64,000 nucleotides of DNA from the NCBI GenBank assembly GCA_965242565.1, contig OZ251457.1:2170001-2234000 (forward strand), read 5' to 3'. This document shows, piece after piece, positions 8,868-17,680 of the stretch (position 1 is the first letter of the stretch; every line of letters begins with the position of its first letter). The position numbers were made by a program, and so were the translations under genes. The DNA comes from CATQGW01 sp965242565 (GTDB taxonomy: Bacteria > Chloroflexota > Dehalococcoidia > Bin125). The notes beneath the pieces are model-generated. The model worked only from the letters and a program-made list of their open reading frames with translations. It did no database searches and was not told where the DNA came from.

Positions 8868-9926
8868 CTACCCTCCCGGCGCGCACGCCGCCATCACCGC
8901 CCGCACCGACTCCAGACCGGGACGCGCCGCCACCACCCGCACGATCGCCGTATCCAGCCCCTCCGCGAGGGTCTCAAACGCCGCTTGCGCACCCGACGCC
9001 GGACCGTAGTACCCCACCCGCGTCAGCAGCTCCTCCGGCATCGCCGCCGCCACCTCCGCCGCCGGCGCGCCCCGCTCGCGCATCCGATCCAGCCCCGCCA
9101 GCGCCTCCGTGAAACCCATCCGCTCGAAATGCGCCCGATACGCGAAGCGCCGCAGACGCTCGCTCGGCACGCTCGCGCCCAGCGCGTAGCCCATCAACGA
9201 CTGCGCGTACGACTGCCGCGCAACATCGGCGTCCTCATCCACGCAAATCCGGATGTACTCCACCAGCCGCACATCGTCGGGCGACTTGCCCGCCCGCGCC
9301 GCACCCTCGTTGAGCCGCTCGCGGCTCCAGCCCACCCGCTCCGGATCGCACCAGTTCAGCACCGCCCCGTCGCCCGCCTCCCCGCCTAGCCGAATCATCT
9401 CTGGCCCCAGCGCGCCCACCAGCACCGGCGTCGGCGGTGGACGGAAACCAAGCTGCGCACCCTCGTATCGCACCGCTTCGCCCCGCAGCGTCACCGACTC
9501 CCCGGCCAGCAGCCCCCGCACCGCAGACACATACTCCCGCATTACCCCCAGCGTCGAACGCCGCGGCAGCCCCAGCTGACGCCGCGCATCCGCTCGGTAG
9601 ATGCCGCCCGAGCCGATCCCCAGCGCAAAGCGACCGCCGCTCTGCGCGCTCACCGTCCCCGCGCTCATCGCGAAGGCCATCGGCGTCCGGTACGCAATCG
9701 GGCACACCCCAATCCCGGTACCCAGCCCGCCCTCCACCACCTCCGCGCTCGCCCGCCAGCGCAGCGCGCACAGCTGGAAACTGTCCAGCCCCGCACCCTC
9801 CGGCGTCCACAGACTCGCGTAGCCCAGCGCCGCCGCCTCCCGCGCCAGCGTCTGCTGATCCTCGAACGTCAGCCCCAGCGAAAAATCGAGCCCCAGCCCG
9901 ACCTGCCCAATCTGTTTGATCTGCAT
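8868..9926 (-). CDS. LLM-class (luciferase-like) F420-dependent oxidoreductase
   Basis: 352 residues, started at ATG 9926 behind gagggagag (a GTG one codon upstream is also possible). TIM-barrel bacterial-luciferase fold: GLGTGIGVCPIAYRTPMAFAMSAGTVSAQSGGRFALGIGSG is the hallmark of flavin/F420-binding members, with PVLVGALGPEMIRLGGEAGDGAVLNW later on. The presence of cofE and npdG at 35.4-36.9 kb supports F420 as cofactor. Substrate unknown. Confidence 0.88.
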   Translation of the reverse strand: MQIKQIGQVGLGLDFSLGLTFEDQQTLAREAAALGYASLWTPEGAGLDSFQLCALRWRASAEVVEGGLGTGIGVCPIAYRTPMAFAMSAGTVSAQSGGRFALGIGSGGIYRADARRQLGLPRRSTLGVMREYVSAVRGLLAGESVTLRGEAVRYEGAQLGFRPPPTPVLVGALGPEMIRLGGEAGDGAVLNWCDPERVGWSRERLNEGAARAGKSPDDVRLVEYIRICVDEDADVARQSYAQSLMGYALGASVPSERLRRFAYRAHFERMGFTEALAGLDRMRERGAPAAEVAAAMPEELLTRVGYYGPASGAQAAFETLAEGLDTAIVRVVAARPGLESVRAVMAACAPGG

Positions 9927-10023
9927 CACACTCTCCCTCTCTGCGTCGCGCGCCCACTACTATTCGGATGAGCGCAGGCTAGCCGCGCCGATCATCGCAC
10001 CGCCTCACAGTCAGGAGATCGCC

Positions 10024-11562
10024 ATGCCGCCGACCGTCGCCACCAGGTACGGACAACTCGCCGGACAGCAGGAAGACGACCTCGCCGTCTTCCGCGGCAT
10101 CCCCTACGCCGCGCCCCCGCAGGGCGACCTCCGCTGGCGCGCGCCCCGCGAACCGGAAGCCTGGAGCGGCGTGCGCGAAGCAAACGAGTTCGGCCCCGGC
10201 TCCATGCAGACCTTCATTGACGGCCTCGAACTGCTCGGCACCTGGGAACAGCCCGTCGATGAAGACTGCCTCACCCTCAACATCTGGACGCCCGGCCTCG
10301 ACGACGCGGCCCGCCCCGTGATGGTCTGGATCCACGGCGGCGGCTTCGCCGCCGGCTCCGGCACCACGCCGATCTACGACGGCCAACACCTCGCCCGTCG
10401 CGGCGATGTCGTCGTCGTCACCATCAACTACCGCCTCGGCGCACTCGGCTTCTTCTACAACCCCGCGCTGACCGACGGCGACGACCCGCACAGCGGCAAC
10501 TACGGCATGCGCGACCAGGTCGCCGCCCTGCGCTGGGTGCGCAACAACATCGCCGGCTTCGGCGGCGACCCCAACAACGTCACCATCTTCGGCGAATCCG
10601 CCGGCGGCATGAGCGTCGGCGTCCTACTCGGCGCTGCCGAGGCCGAAGGCCTCTTCCACCGCGCCATCCCCCAGTCCGGTGCCGGCCACCACGCGCTCCC
10701 CGTCGACATCGCCACCGAGGTCGGACGCCGCCTCTGCGCCGTACTCGAAGTCAACCCCGACGACGCCCAAACCCTGCGCGGCATCCCCGCCCAGGACGTG
10801 CTCGACGCCCAAAACGCGCTCATGGCCCAGCCCGAAACCGCCGCCCTCACCGGCCGCTACCTGATGGGCTTCGCCCCGGCCGTCGAAGGCGGCTTCCTCG
10901 AAACGCTGCCCGTCGAAGCCGTCCGCAACGGACGCAGCAAAAACGTCGACCTGCTCTGCGGCACCATCGAAGACGAGTGGACGCTGCTCGCCGCCATCCA
11001 GGGCGTCAACGAGCTCGACGAAACGGGCGCGCGCGGCGCGTTGAGCGTCATCGCCGGCGACGCCCAAACCGCCGACAGACTCTACGACCACTACCGCGAT
11101 GCCCGCGCCGGACGCGGCGCAGGCGCCGACCCGCTCACCGTCTTCGACTCGGTAATGACCGACTACGTCTTCCGCATCCCCTCCGACCGACTGCTCGACG
11201 CCCACAGCGCGCTCGACGGCGCGGGAAAAACCTACGCCTACCTCTTCAACCAGCAGTCCCCCGCAATGGACGGACGTCTCCGCGCGCCCCACGCCATCGA
11301 CATCCCCTTCGTCTTCGGCACCTGCGACGGCATGCGCCCCTTCGTCGGCGACGACCCCCAAACCGATCAACTCACCGGCTTCACCATGGACGCCTGGCTC
11401 AACTTCGCTCGCACCGGCAACCCCAGCACCGGCGCGCTCCCCGGCTGGCCCCAGTACCGCCCCGACCAACGCTACACCATGGTCTTCGGCCCCGACGTCA
11501 AAACCATCCGCGAAGACCGCGAACCCGAACGCGCCATCTGGACCATTGACCTCCTGGAGTAA
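10024..11562 (+). CDS. carboxylesterase type B (para-nitrobenzyl-esterase-like)
   Basis: 512 residues from ATG 10024 (tcaggag upstream); the frame is open further left but lacks family sequence there. Alpha/beta-hydrolase ester hydrolase: FRGIPYAAPPQGDLRWRAP near the N-terminus, EDCLTLNIWTP, oxyanion loop WIHGGGFAAGS, nucleophile elbow FGESAGG with Ser192, acidic member in GTIEDEW (about Glu316) and catalytic His423 in APHAIDIPF. No signal peptide, so probably cytoplasmic. Divergent from the LLM gene across 97 bases. Confidence 0.9.
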   Translation: MPPTVATRYGQLAGQQEDDLAVFRGIPYAAPPQGDLRWRAPREPEAWSGVREANEFGPGSMQTFIDGLELLGTWEQPVDEDCLTLNIWTPGLDDAARPVMVWIHGGGFAAGSGTTPIYDGQHLARRGDVVVVTINYRLGALGFFYNPALTDGDDPHSGNYGMRDQVAALRWVRNNIAGFGGDPNNVTIFGESAGGMSVGVLLGAAEAEGLFHRAIPQSGAGHHALPVDIATEVGRRLCAVLEVNPDDAQTLRGIPAQDVLDAQNALMAQPETAALTGRYLMGFAPAVEGGFLETLPVEAVRNGRSKNVDLLCGTIEDEWTLLAAIQGVNELDETGARGALSVIAGDAQTADRLYDHYRDARAGRGAGADPLTVFDSVMTDYVFRIPSDRLLDAHSALDGAGKTYAYLFNQQSPAMDGRLRAPHAIDIPFVFGTCDGMRPFVGDDPQTDQLTGFTMDAWLNFARTGNPSTGALPGWPQYRPDQRYTMVFGPDVKTIREDREPERAIWTIDLLE

Positions 11563-11605
11563 GCCGAACTACCCACCCCAGCCGCGCCGGCCAGCAGACC
11601 GCCCT

Positions 11606-12166
11606 TCACGATTCCTCCGGCAGACAGGGCAGCTCGTAGCGCCAGTCGTAGACGTACCACGACTCCGGCTCATCCTCCGGCCGGAGATGCGCCACGTACA
11701 CGACGGCGTTCCGAGAGCCCGGGACATCGCTGATCCCGTCAGCGGAGCGTAGGGCCAAGTCATAAGCGTCGCCCGGATCAGGGGAGTTACTCCTCAGGGA
11801 TTCTTCGTAATCGCCCACGGTCATGTTCTCGAAGTCGCCCAGCAACAGCGGCAACTCTGGCAAGTCCAACCAGCGGCGGGTCAGACGCACGCGCGCCAGC
11901 GACTCGATCAATGAGTCGGGCAGAGGCTCCCCGGGCACGACATCCACGATCGGCGACCACTCCGCAATCGCCGGAATGTTGGTCGCCGTCTCGACGCAGA
12001 ACTTTGGCTCGCTGCCATGGTCACGCGTCGGGGGTGTCTCGAGCGTCGGTGCGCTTGGTGGTGTTTCGCGGGCGCATCCCGTCAGGCAAGCCAACGCTAG
12101 CAGCGCAACCGCCAAGACAACGGAAGAGCGCGCCCGACGGCGAGTCCTTGGTCTCGCGGATGCCAT
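11606..12166 (-). CDS. putative lipoprotein of unknown function
   Basis: 186 residues. The frame extends upstream, but ATG 12166 follows caggagac and gives a clean signal: Arg-rich n-region, hydrophobic stretch and lipobox LTGC with Cys31. The mature part is Pro- and acid-rich without a domain I recognise (motifs: WLDLPELPLLLGDFENMTVGDYEESL; SWYVYDWRYELPCL at the end). Divergent from the protease-like gene at 12258. Confidence 0.6.
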   Translation of the reverse strand: MASARPRTRRRARSSVVLAVALLALACLTGCARETPPSAPTLETPPTRDHGSEPKFCVETATNIPAIAEWSPIVDVVPGEPLPDSLIESLARVRLTRRWLDLPELPLLLGDFENMTVGDYEESLRSNSPDPGDAYDLALRSADGISDVPGSRNAVVYVAHLRPEDEPESWYVYDWRYELPCLPEES

Positions 12167-12189
12167 TATGTCTCCTGTTAATTCACAGC

Positions 12190-12216
12190 TTGACTGCGTG
12201 CCCTGAGGCGTATAGT
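12190..12216 (+). promoter_or_regulatory. promoter before the metzincin-like gene
   Basis: TTGACT (12190-12195), 15-base spacer, TATAGT (12211-12216); start codon 42 bases after the -10. The spacer is two bases shorter than optimal. Confidence 0.5.
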
Positions 12217-12257
12217 AGGCAGAAGAAGAGGGAGAACGCAAGACGGGGAGGTGGATC

Positions 12258-12860
12258 GTGAAATGGTCAGGCCGATGGCTCCCGCTCATCGCGTTCGTGA
12301 TCGCACTGGGAAGCGGTTTGGCCGCTGGCTGGGCCATGGCACGGTTGAATGGCCCCAGCGTGGAAGCGCACGAGTTCAACGGCTTGCACTGGGACACGAA
12401 TCCGATCCTCTATCGGGACATCACCGATCTCTACTCGGCCAATGTGGTTTCGCGGCGGAACGACTTCAACCGCCATGTGAGCAACGTGCAGATCGCTGAT
12501 GCGGCAAGCGCGACCAGTGGCACATGGAGCGTTCAGATCGGAGATTACAACTACAACAAGAGTGGGTGGGCTGGCGTCTGTAGGCGGACTGCTCCGCAGT
12601 TCACAGGTCGTGACTACATCGATCTCAACTCCTACTACATGGAGAAGAGTTCTTACTCCGGCAACAAGCGATCTGCAGTGGTCGCCCACGAGATGGGACA
12701 CTGCTTGGGTGGCCTCTCGCATCACCCTGTACGGGGGAGCCTCATGTACCGACGCGTGCTGCCTGAGTGGAGTACGTATCCGGTGTGGAGCTTCAACGAT
12801 CCAACGCCTGGATCAACCGTGACAACAGCGAGCGAGATCGATGCCCTGTACGCGCCATGA
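12258..12860 (+). CDS. membrane-anchored metzincin-like zinc protease
   Basis: 200 residues, GTG start behind ggggaggtgg. One N-terminal membrane helix (LPLIAFVIALGSGLAAGWAM) puts the rest outside. The catalytic segment reads HEMGHCLGGLSHH: His144, Glu145 and His148 fit HExxH, and SLMY (Met163) fits the Met-turn of matrixins. In the standard HExxHxxGxxH the third ligand would be residue 154, which is Ser; His155 and His156 come one and two places late, so the loop has an extra residue. Adjacent gene 12908 has the same architecture of anchor plus external domain. Confidence 0.7.
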   Translation: MKWSGRWLPLIAFVIALGSGLAAGWAMARLNGPSVEAHEFNGLHWDTNPILYRDITDLYSANVVSRRNDFNRHVSNVQIADAASATSGTWSVQIGDYNYNKSGWAGVCRRTAPQFTGRDYIDLNSYYMEKSSYSGNKRSAVVAHEMGHCLGGLSHHPVRGSLMYRRVLPEWSTYPVWSFNDPTPGSTVTTASEIDALYAP

Positions 12861-12907
12861 CATGACCGAACGGCGGGACCGAACGACGGATGGCGAAGGA
12901 GGACATC

Positions 12908-13495
12908 GTGAAAAAGTGGACACTACTCGCTGGATGCGGAGCACTCGCAGCAATCGGGATCGTCGTAGGCCTGTGGCTCGGCAACGCCAGCGATTCCGAA
13001 CCGGTTGTCGTCAGCGTCGGTGAACCGCTGTACGACCAAACATTCGACTCGCTGGCGGAAATGCTCGCTCTGGACGATACGGTCGCGATCGTCGGCAGGG
13101 TGACCAGCGCGTACGCCACCGAGCGAATCGGTGACGGTGTGCTGTTCACAGATCGTCTCGTCCTCGTTGACCAGGTGCTCTACGGGGTACTGGCCGATCC
13201 GGAGGCGAAGCGGATCAAGGTTCGCCAGACCGGCGGCACGATCGGGCTTGAGACGCTGAAGATCGTGGAGGCGCGGCTGCTTGTGGATGACGAGCAGGTC
13301 GTGCTCCTGCTACATCACGACCCGGCGATCGATGTCTACTGGATCAAAGGCGGCGGCGACGGCCACTTTCTGCTTGACGGCGGCGATCTGCGCCACGCCA
13401 ACTACGACGGCACGAGCCACCCGCTGGCTGCATTCGCCCGCATCGTCAACACAAAGTCTCTCCGCTCTGTCTTCGCCGACAACGCCCCGGATTAG
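12908..13495 (+). CDS. membrane-anchored protein of unknown function
   Basis: 195 residues from GTG 12908, chosen because gaaggagg sits at the right distance; an in-frame ATG at 12890 lies before that site. N-terminal helix (LLAGCGALAAIGIVVGLWLG), then a soluble domain with AIVGRVTSAYATERI and FTDRLVLVDQVLYG, which suggests a small beta-barrel. I do not recognise the family. Follows the metzincin-like gene by 47 bases, probably one transcript. Confidence 0.6.
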   Translation: MKKWTLLAGCGALAAIGIVVGLWLGNASDSEPVVVSVGEPLYDQTFDSLAEMLALDDTVAIVGRVTSAYATERIGDGVLFTDRLVLVDQVLYGVLADPEAKRIKVRQTGGTIGLETLKIVEARLLVDDEQVVLLLHHDPAIDVYWIKGGGDGHFLLDGGDLRHANYDGTSHPLAAFARIVNTKSLRSVFADNAPD

Positions 13496-13568
13496 CGGTG
13501 GCGCTCTGGATCTTGTATTGGCCGACACCAAGGCGCACCACTGCAAACCACGGGGGCTTCGTCTCGGG

Positions 13569-14195
13569 TCAGGCCATCGGACGGCCCGAGAGGTCCAGCG
13601 GCGCCGCGTCGCGCGCGGGCGCCAGCTTGTGGCCGGGCCTCGACGGCTCGCGGAACGTGATCGAATCGTAGAAGTCGTCGAGCGCGACGAACACGCCGTT
13701 CTCCTCTGCCCAGCGCCGCATCCGCTGATTGCAGGAATGCGTCCAGGAGAGGATCTCGATTCGCCAGCCGCGCTTGTGCATTCGCTCCAACGTTGCGTGG
13801 AATCCGACTCCTTCTGAGTAACCGGCGCCGTCGCCCGTGAGTAGCACGACGATGCCCGGATCGCCGTTGTAATCGAGCGCGTCCTCCAGCATCCGCAGCT
13901 GAAGCACGCGGTCGGGCATGTCCTGCTCGCGACGGCTGGGATCACCTCGATCGTAGAGATGCACTTCCACACCGCTGTATTCGAGCCGGTTCCAGAGCTG
14001 GCGCATTTCCGGCGGTACGGAGCCCGCAGCGACGGCGCTTCGGACAGTGCGCTCCGCACGAGCAAGATCCATCATCCGTTCAAACTGGATTCGGACCAGA
14101 TACCGTGCGTCCGGCGTGCCGTCGCGCTCCTCCGCAAGGCGCTGCGCCTCGTGAAAGATGTTCGAGTTGTCCCAGTAGATGAAGACGTCATCCAT
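13569..14195 (-). CDS. NYN (PIN-like) domain protein, putative RNase
   Basis: 208 residues, ATG 14195 with ggaggggctgca in front. The N-terminal VFIYWDNSNIF (Asp9, Asn10, Asn12) and GIVVLLTGDGAGYSEGV (Asp122) are the metal-binding corners of the NYN fold, where the usual TGDxDF is TGDGAGY. GWRIEILSW and FVALDDFYDSI finish the domain. It follows leuC by 40 bases, where leuD would often be found. Confidence 0.75.
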   Translation of the reverse strand: MDDVFIYWDNSNIFHEAQRLAEERDGTPDARYLVRIQFERMMDLARAERTVRSAVAAGSVPPEMRQLWNRLEYSGVEVHLYDRGDPSRREQDMPDRVLQLRMLEDALDYNGDPGIVVLLTGDGAGYSEGVGFHATLERMHKRGWRIEILSWTHSCNQRMRRWAEENGVFVALDDFYDSITFREPSRPGHKLAPARDAAPLDLSGRPMA

Positions 14196-14235
14196 TGCAG
14201 CCCCTCCGTGCAGAGTCCGAGCGTACCCCGATGCC

Positions 14236-15636
14236 TCAGATCCCGCGCACATCCACGAAATGCCCCGCCATCGCCGCCGCCGCCGCCATCGCCGGGCTGA
14301 CCAGATGCGTCCGCCCCCCCGGACCCTGGCGACCCTCGAAATTCCGGTTGCTCGTCGACGCGCAGCGCTCCCCCGGCGACAGAATGTCCGGATTCATCCC
14401 CAGACACATCGAGCAGCCCGCGTCGCGCCAGTCGAAACCCGCCTCGCGGAACCGATCCGCCAGACCCTCCGCCTCCGCCTGCTGCTTCACCAGCCCGGAA
14501 CCCGGCACCACCATCGCATGCACCCCCTCGGCTACGCGGCCCCCGCCGATCACCGCCGCCGCCGCCCGCAGATCCTCGATCCGACCGTTCGTGCAGGAGC
14601 CGATGAAGACGCGGTCGATCGCAATGTCCGCGATCGGCGTCCCCGCCTCCAGCCCCTGGTAGACCAGCGCCCGCTCCGCCGACTCCCGCGCCGATGCCGT
14701 ATCCAGCTGCTCGGGAATCGGAATCGCCCCTGTCACCGGCGCGCTCTGCGCCGGATTCGTCCCCCACGTCACAAACGGCGCGATCTCCGACCCGTCAATC
14801 ACCACTTCGCTGTCGAACACCGCGTCGTCGTCGCTCCGCAACTCCGACCAACGCCCAACCGCCGCATCCCACTCCTCGCCCGCCGGCGCATGCGGACGCC
14901 CCCGCAGGTACCCGATCGTCGTCTCGTCCGGCGCAACCAGCCCCGCCCGCGCGCCGCCCTCAATCGTCATGTTGCAGACCGTCATCCGGCCTTCCATTGA
15001 AAGCCCGCGGATCACATCGCCGCGGTACTCAATCACGTGCCCCACCCCGCCGCCGGTGCCGATCGTGTTCAGAATCGTCAGAATCACGTCCTTCGCCGAG
15101 CAGCCCTGCGGCAGCGCGCCCGTCACCTCCACCGACATCTGCTTCAGCGGCGCCTGCGGCAGCGTCTGCGTCGCCAGCACATGCTCCACTTCCGATGTGC
15201 CGATCCCGAACGCCAGCGCGCCGAGCGCCCCGTGCGTCGAGGTATGGCTGTCGCCGCAGACGATCGTGATCCCCGGCTGCGTCAGCCCCTGCTCCGGACC
15301 GATGATGTGGACGATCCCCTGGCGCGGATCCAGCGTGTCGTAGAGCGGCACGCCGAACTCCGCGCAGTTCGTCCGCAGCGCCTCCACCTGCTGCTGCGAA
15401 AGCGGATCCGCAAACGGCTCCACCCGCGTGTCCGTCGGCACGTTGTGATCCTGCGTCGCAATCGTCAGCTCCGGACGCCGCACCCGCCGGCCCGAGAGCC
15501 GCAGCCCCTCAAACGCCTGCGGCGAGGTCACCTCATGCACCAGGTGCAGATCGATGTAGAGCAGATCCGGCTCGCCCTCCGCCTGCCGCACGAGGTGCGC
15601 GTCCCAGATTTTCTGCGCAACGGTCCGTCCAGCCAT
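14236..15636 (-). CDS. leuC: 3-isopropylmalate dehydratase large subunit
   Basis: Leucine pathway isomerase (2- to 3-isopropylmalate), aconitase family, works as a heterodimer with LeuD. 466 residues, standard length, ATG 15636 with gagggaggag. [4Fe-4S] ligands: Cys348 in GSCTNGRIEDL and Cys408/Cys411 in CSMCLGMNPD; GDSHTSTHGALGALAFGIG is the other signature. Lies 79 bases after leuA on the same strand. No leuD gene occurs in the window. Confidence 0.95.
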   Translation of the reverse strand: MAGRTVAQKIWDAHLVRQAEGEPDLLYIDLHLVHEVTSPQAFEGLRLSGRRVRRPELTIATQDHNVPTDTRVEPFADPLSQQQVEALRTNCAEFGVPLYDTLDPRQGIVHIIGPEQGLTQPGITIVCGDSHTSTHGALGALAFGIGTSEVEHVLATQTLPQAPLKQMSVEVTGALPQGCSAKDVILTILNTIGTGGGVGHVIEYRGDVIRGLSMEGRMTVCNMTIEGGARAGLVAPDETTIGYLRGRPHAPAGEEWDAAVGRWSELRSDDDAVFDSEVVIDGSEIAPFVTWGTNPAQSAPVTGAIPIPEQLDTASARESAERALVYQGLEAGTPIADIAIDRVFIGSCTNGRIEDLRAAAAVIGGGRVAEGVHAMVVPGSGLVKQQAEAEGLADRFREAGFDWRDAGCSMCLGMNPDILSPGERCASTSNRNFEGRQGPGGRTHLVSPAMAAAAAMAGHFVDVRGI

Positions 15637-15715
15637 CACAAACTCCTCCCTCTGAGCGTGCTGAGCGTGTGCAACACTCTGCGCCGACGGCGGCGCGGCG
15701 CGAACGCGCGCCGCC

Positions 15716-17275
15716 CTACGGCGACTCGCGGCGTTCCTGCGTAATCGCCGCCGCCGCGCCGACCTTGCCCGCCACATGGCGGTTGATCGCGTTCAGGTAC
15801 GCCCGCGCGCTGGCCACCAGAATGTCCTGATCCGCCGAGCGCCCCGTGTGAATCGTGTCGTCCACCCGAATCCGGATCGTCACGTCGCCCTGCGCGTCCA
15901 GACCCTCGGTGACCGACTTCACGCTGTACTCCTCCAGCGTGTCCTCGATCCCGATGATCGCCCGCAGCGTGCGGTAGATCGCATCCACCGGCCCCGAGCC
16001 GCTCTCCGACGCCGAGAGCTCCTCGCCCTCCGGTGAACGCAGCGTGATCCGCGCCGTCGGCGTCTCCGCATTGCCGGTCGCAATCGAGATCGCCGCCAGC
16101 TCCCACGCCTCCTCCACCTGCCCCAGACGATCCAGCACGATCGCCTCCAGATCCCGGTCGTCCACCACCGTCTTCGTATCGGCCAGCGATTGGAAGCGGT
16201 CGAACGCGGTGTTGAAATCGTCCGCGTCCAGCTCGTAGCCCAGATCCTCCAGCCGCGAGCGGAACCCGGCCCGCCCTGAGAGCTTGCTCAGCACGAACTG
16301 GCTGCCCTCCACCCAGCCGACCTCCTTCGGATCCATGATCTCGTAGGTCTCGCGCAGCTTCACCACGCCGTCCTGGTGAATGCCCGACTGGTGCCGGAAC
16401 GCGTTCAGCCCCACGATCGCCTTGTTCGGCTGCACGTGCATCCCCGCGAAATCCTGCACCATCCGCGAGGCCGGCACCAGGAACTGCGGCTGCACCCCGA
16501 TCTCCACGCCGAGGTGGTCCGAGCGCGTGCGGATCGACATCACCGTCTCCTCCAGCGAAGCGTTGCCCGCCCGCTCGCCGAGACCGTTGATCGTGCATTC
16601 CACCTGCCGCGCCCCGGCCCGCACCGCCGCCAGACTGTTCGCCGTGCTCAGCCCCAGATCGTTGTGGCAATGCACCGACACGACGACATTGTCGGCGCCC
16701 GGCACATCCTCCAGGATGCCCCGGATGAACGCCTCGAACTCGTCCGGAATCGCGTAGCCCACAGTGTCCGGGATGTTGATCGTCGTCGCCCCCGCCTCGA
16801 TCACCTCCGCCAGCATCCGCCGCACGAAATCCACATCCGAGCGCGTCGCGTCCATCGGGCTGAACTCGACATCGTCCACATGCCGCTTCGCCTGCGCGAC
16901 CATCGCCCGCGCCTGCTCCAGCACCGACTCGCGATCCTTGCGCAGCTGGTGCGCAATGTGAATGTCGCTGCTCGAGAGGAACACATGCAGTCGCGGCGCT
17001 TCCGCATCGCGGATCGCCTCCCAACCCTGGTCGACGTCGTTCGGCACGGCGCGGCAGAGCGTCGCGATCTGCGTCCCGCGCACCTCGCGCGCGATCCGGT
17101 GGACGGCGTCGAAATCGGCCGGGCTCGCCGCCGCGAAGCCGGCCTCGATGCAGTCCACGCCCATCCGCTCCAGTAGGCGGGCGATCTGCAGTTTTTCGTC
17201 GGCGGAGAAAGACACCCCGGCGGCCTGTTCGCCGTCGCGCAGGGTGGTGTCGAAGATTCGGACTCGGTCAGCCAT
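15716..17275 (-). CDS. leuA: 2-isopropylmalate synthase
   Basis: First committed step of leucine synthesis: acetyl-CoA plus 2-oxoisovalerate. 519 residues. TIM barrel opens with IFDTTLRDGEQAAGVSFS; metal site SVHCHNDLGLSTANSLAAV; GLGERAGNASLEE and HQSGIHQDG follow; the last ~120 residues form the LeuA dimer regulatory domain (leucine feedback). The ATG is 85 bases downstream of a leader ORF and hairpin that look like a leucine attenuator. Confidence 0.95.
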   Translation of the reverse strand: MADRVRIFDTTLRDGEQAAGVSFSADEKLQIARLLERMGVDCIEAGFAAASPADFDAVHRIAREVRGTQIATLCRAVPNDVDQGWEAIRDAEAPRLHVFLSSSDIHIAHQLRKDRESVLEQARAMVAQAKRHVDDVEFSPMDATRSDVDFVRRMLAEVIEAGATTINIPDTVGYAIPDEFEAFIRGILEDVPGADNVVVSVHCHNDLGLSTANSLAAVRAGARQVECTINGLGERAGNASLEETVMSIRTRSDHLGVEIGVQPQFLVPASRMVQDFAGMHVQPNKAIVGLNAFRHQSGIHQDGVVKLRETYEIMDPKEVGWVEGSQFVLSKLSGRAGFRSRLEDLGYELDADDFNTAFDRFQSLADTKTVVDDRDLEAIVLDRLGQVEEAWELAAISIATGNAETPTARITLRSPEGEELSASESGSGPVDAIYRTLRAIIGIEDTLEEYSVKSVTEGLDAQGDVTIRIRVDDTIHTGRSADQDILVASARAYLNAINRHVAGKVGAAAAITQERRESP

Positions 17276-17310
17276 GATGGGTCAGCTCCAGAAATGTGAG
17301 AGGGCTGGTC

Positions 17311-17355
17311 GGGGAAAAGGAACACGGCGGAGCGGCGCAGACAGCGCGACGCCCC
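17311..17355 (-). terminator. attenuator-like hairpin upstream of leuA
   Basis: On the minus strand ggggcgtcgc (complement of 17346-17355) can pair with gcgccgctcc (complement of 17329-17338): nine pairs including one G-U, with one mismatch, and a seven-base loop. It is followed by gccgtgttccttttcccc, a moderately T-rich tail. It lies directly after the leader ORF stop. Confidence 0.5.
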
Positions 17356-17359
17356 CGCA

Positions 17360-17425
17360 TCACGGCAGGAGCAACCCGCGGGCAGCATCAGCCCGCGGCA
17401 ACATCCCCCTGGTCGTCGTTCGCAT
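17360..17425 (-). CDS. leucine leader peptide (candidate)
   Basis: 21-codon ORF MRTTTRGMLPRADAARGLLLP ending 84 bases before leuA. Three consecutive Leu codons of three kinds (TTG, CTC, CTG; plus-strand 17366-17374) precede the last Pro codon, as expected of a leader that senses charged tRNA-Leu. A second ATG two codons upstream (17431) is nearly at the predicted transcript start. An 8-bp inverted repeat (17376-17383 with 17391-17398) lies inside the ORF. Not verified by comparison. Confidence 0.5.
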   Translation of the reverse strand: MRTTTRGMLPRADAARGLLLP

Positions 17426-17440
17426 CCACATCACCCCCGC

Positions 17441-17446
17441 AGTATA
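17441..17446 (-). promoter_or_regulatory. -10 box of the leuA leader transcript
   Basis: TATACT on the minus strand, preceded by gcgcg; no good -35 at 16-18 bases. Transcription would start near 17434, just before the leader ORF. The same TATACT sequence precedes tsaE and the ferredoxin gene. Confidence 0.5.
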
Positions 17447-17598
17447 CGCGCTCCGATCCCAAAGCGGGACGTACGCCCCTTGACAGAGCCGCTCACCCCC
17501 CTCAAGCGGGCGGATTTCACCCACCTCAGCCGCCGGTCGCGAGGCGCAGCGCGGGAGAACGAGAAGACGTGTTCTGTATGTCACGATTCAGTGCATCA

Positions 17599-17627
17599 TT
17601 GAAAGACAATCTTCCTCCCTCTACCCT
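17599..17627 (+). promoter_or_regulatory. promoter of higB-higA
   Basis: TTGAAA (17599-17604), 17-base spacer, TACCCT (17622-17627). The toxin start codon is 53 bases further on. The rest of the gap 17447-17680 shows no gene. Confidence 0.5.
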
Positions 17628-17680
17628 GAGACCACAGGAGCCGACGTTCAGCACGCGCCCAACCCGAGGGAGAGCTCCCG

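Noticed and set aside
17276..17440. T-box leader before leuA
   Set aside because: No AGGGTGGNACCGCG-type antiterminator sequence; the short Leu-rich ORF explains the region better.
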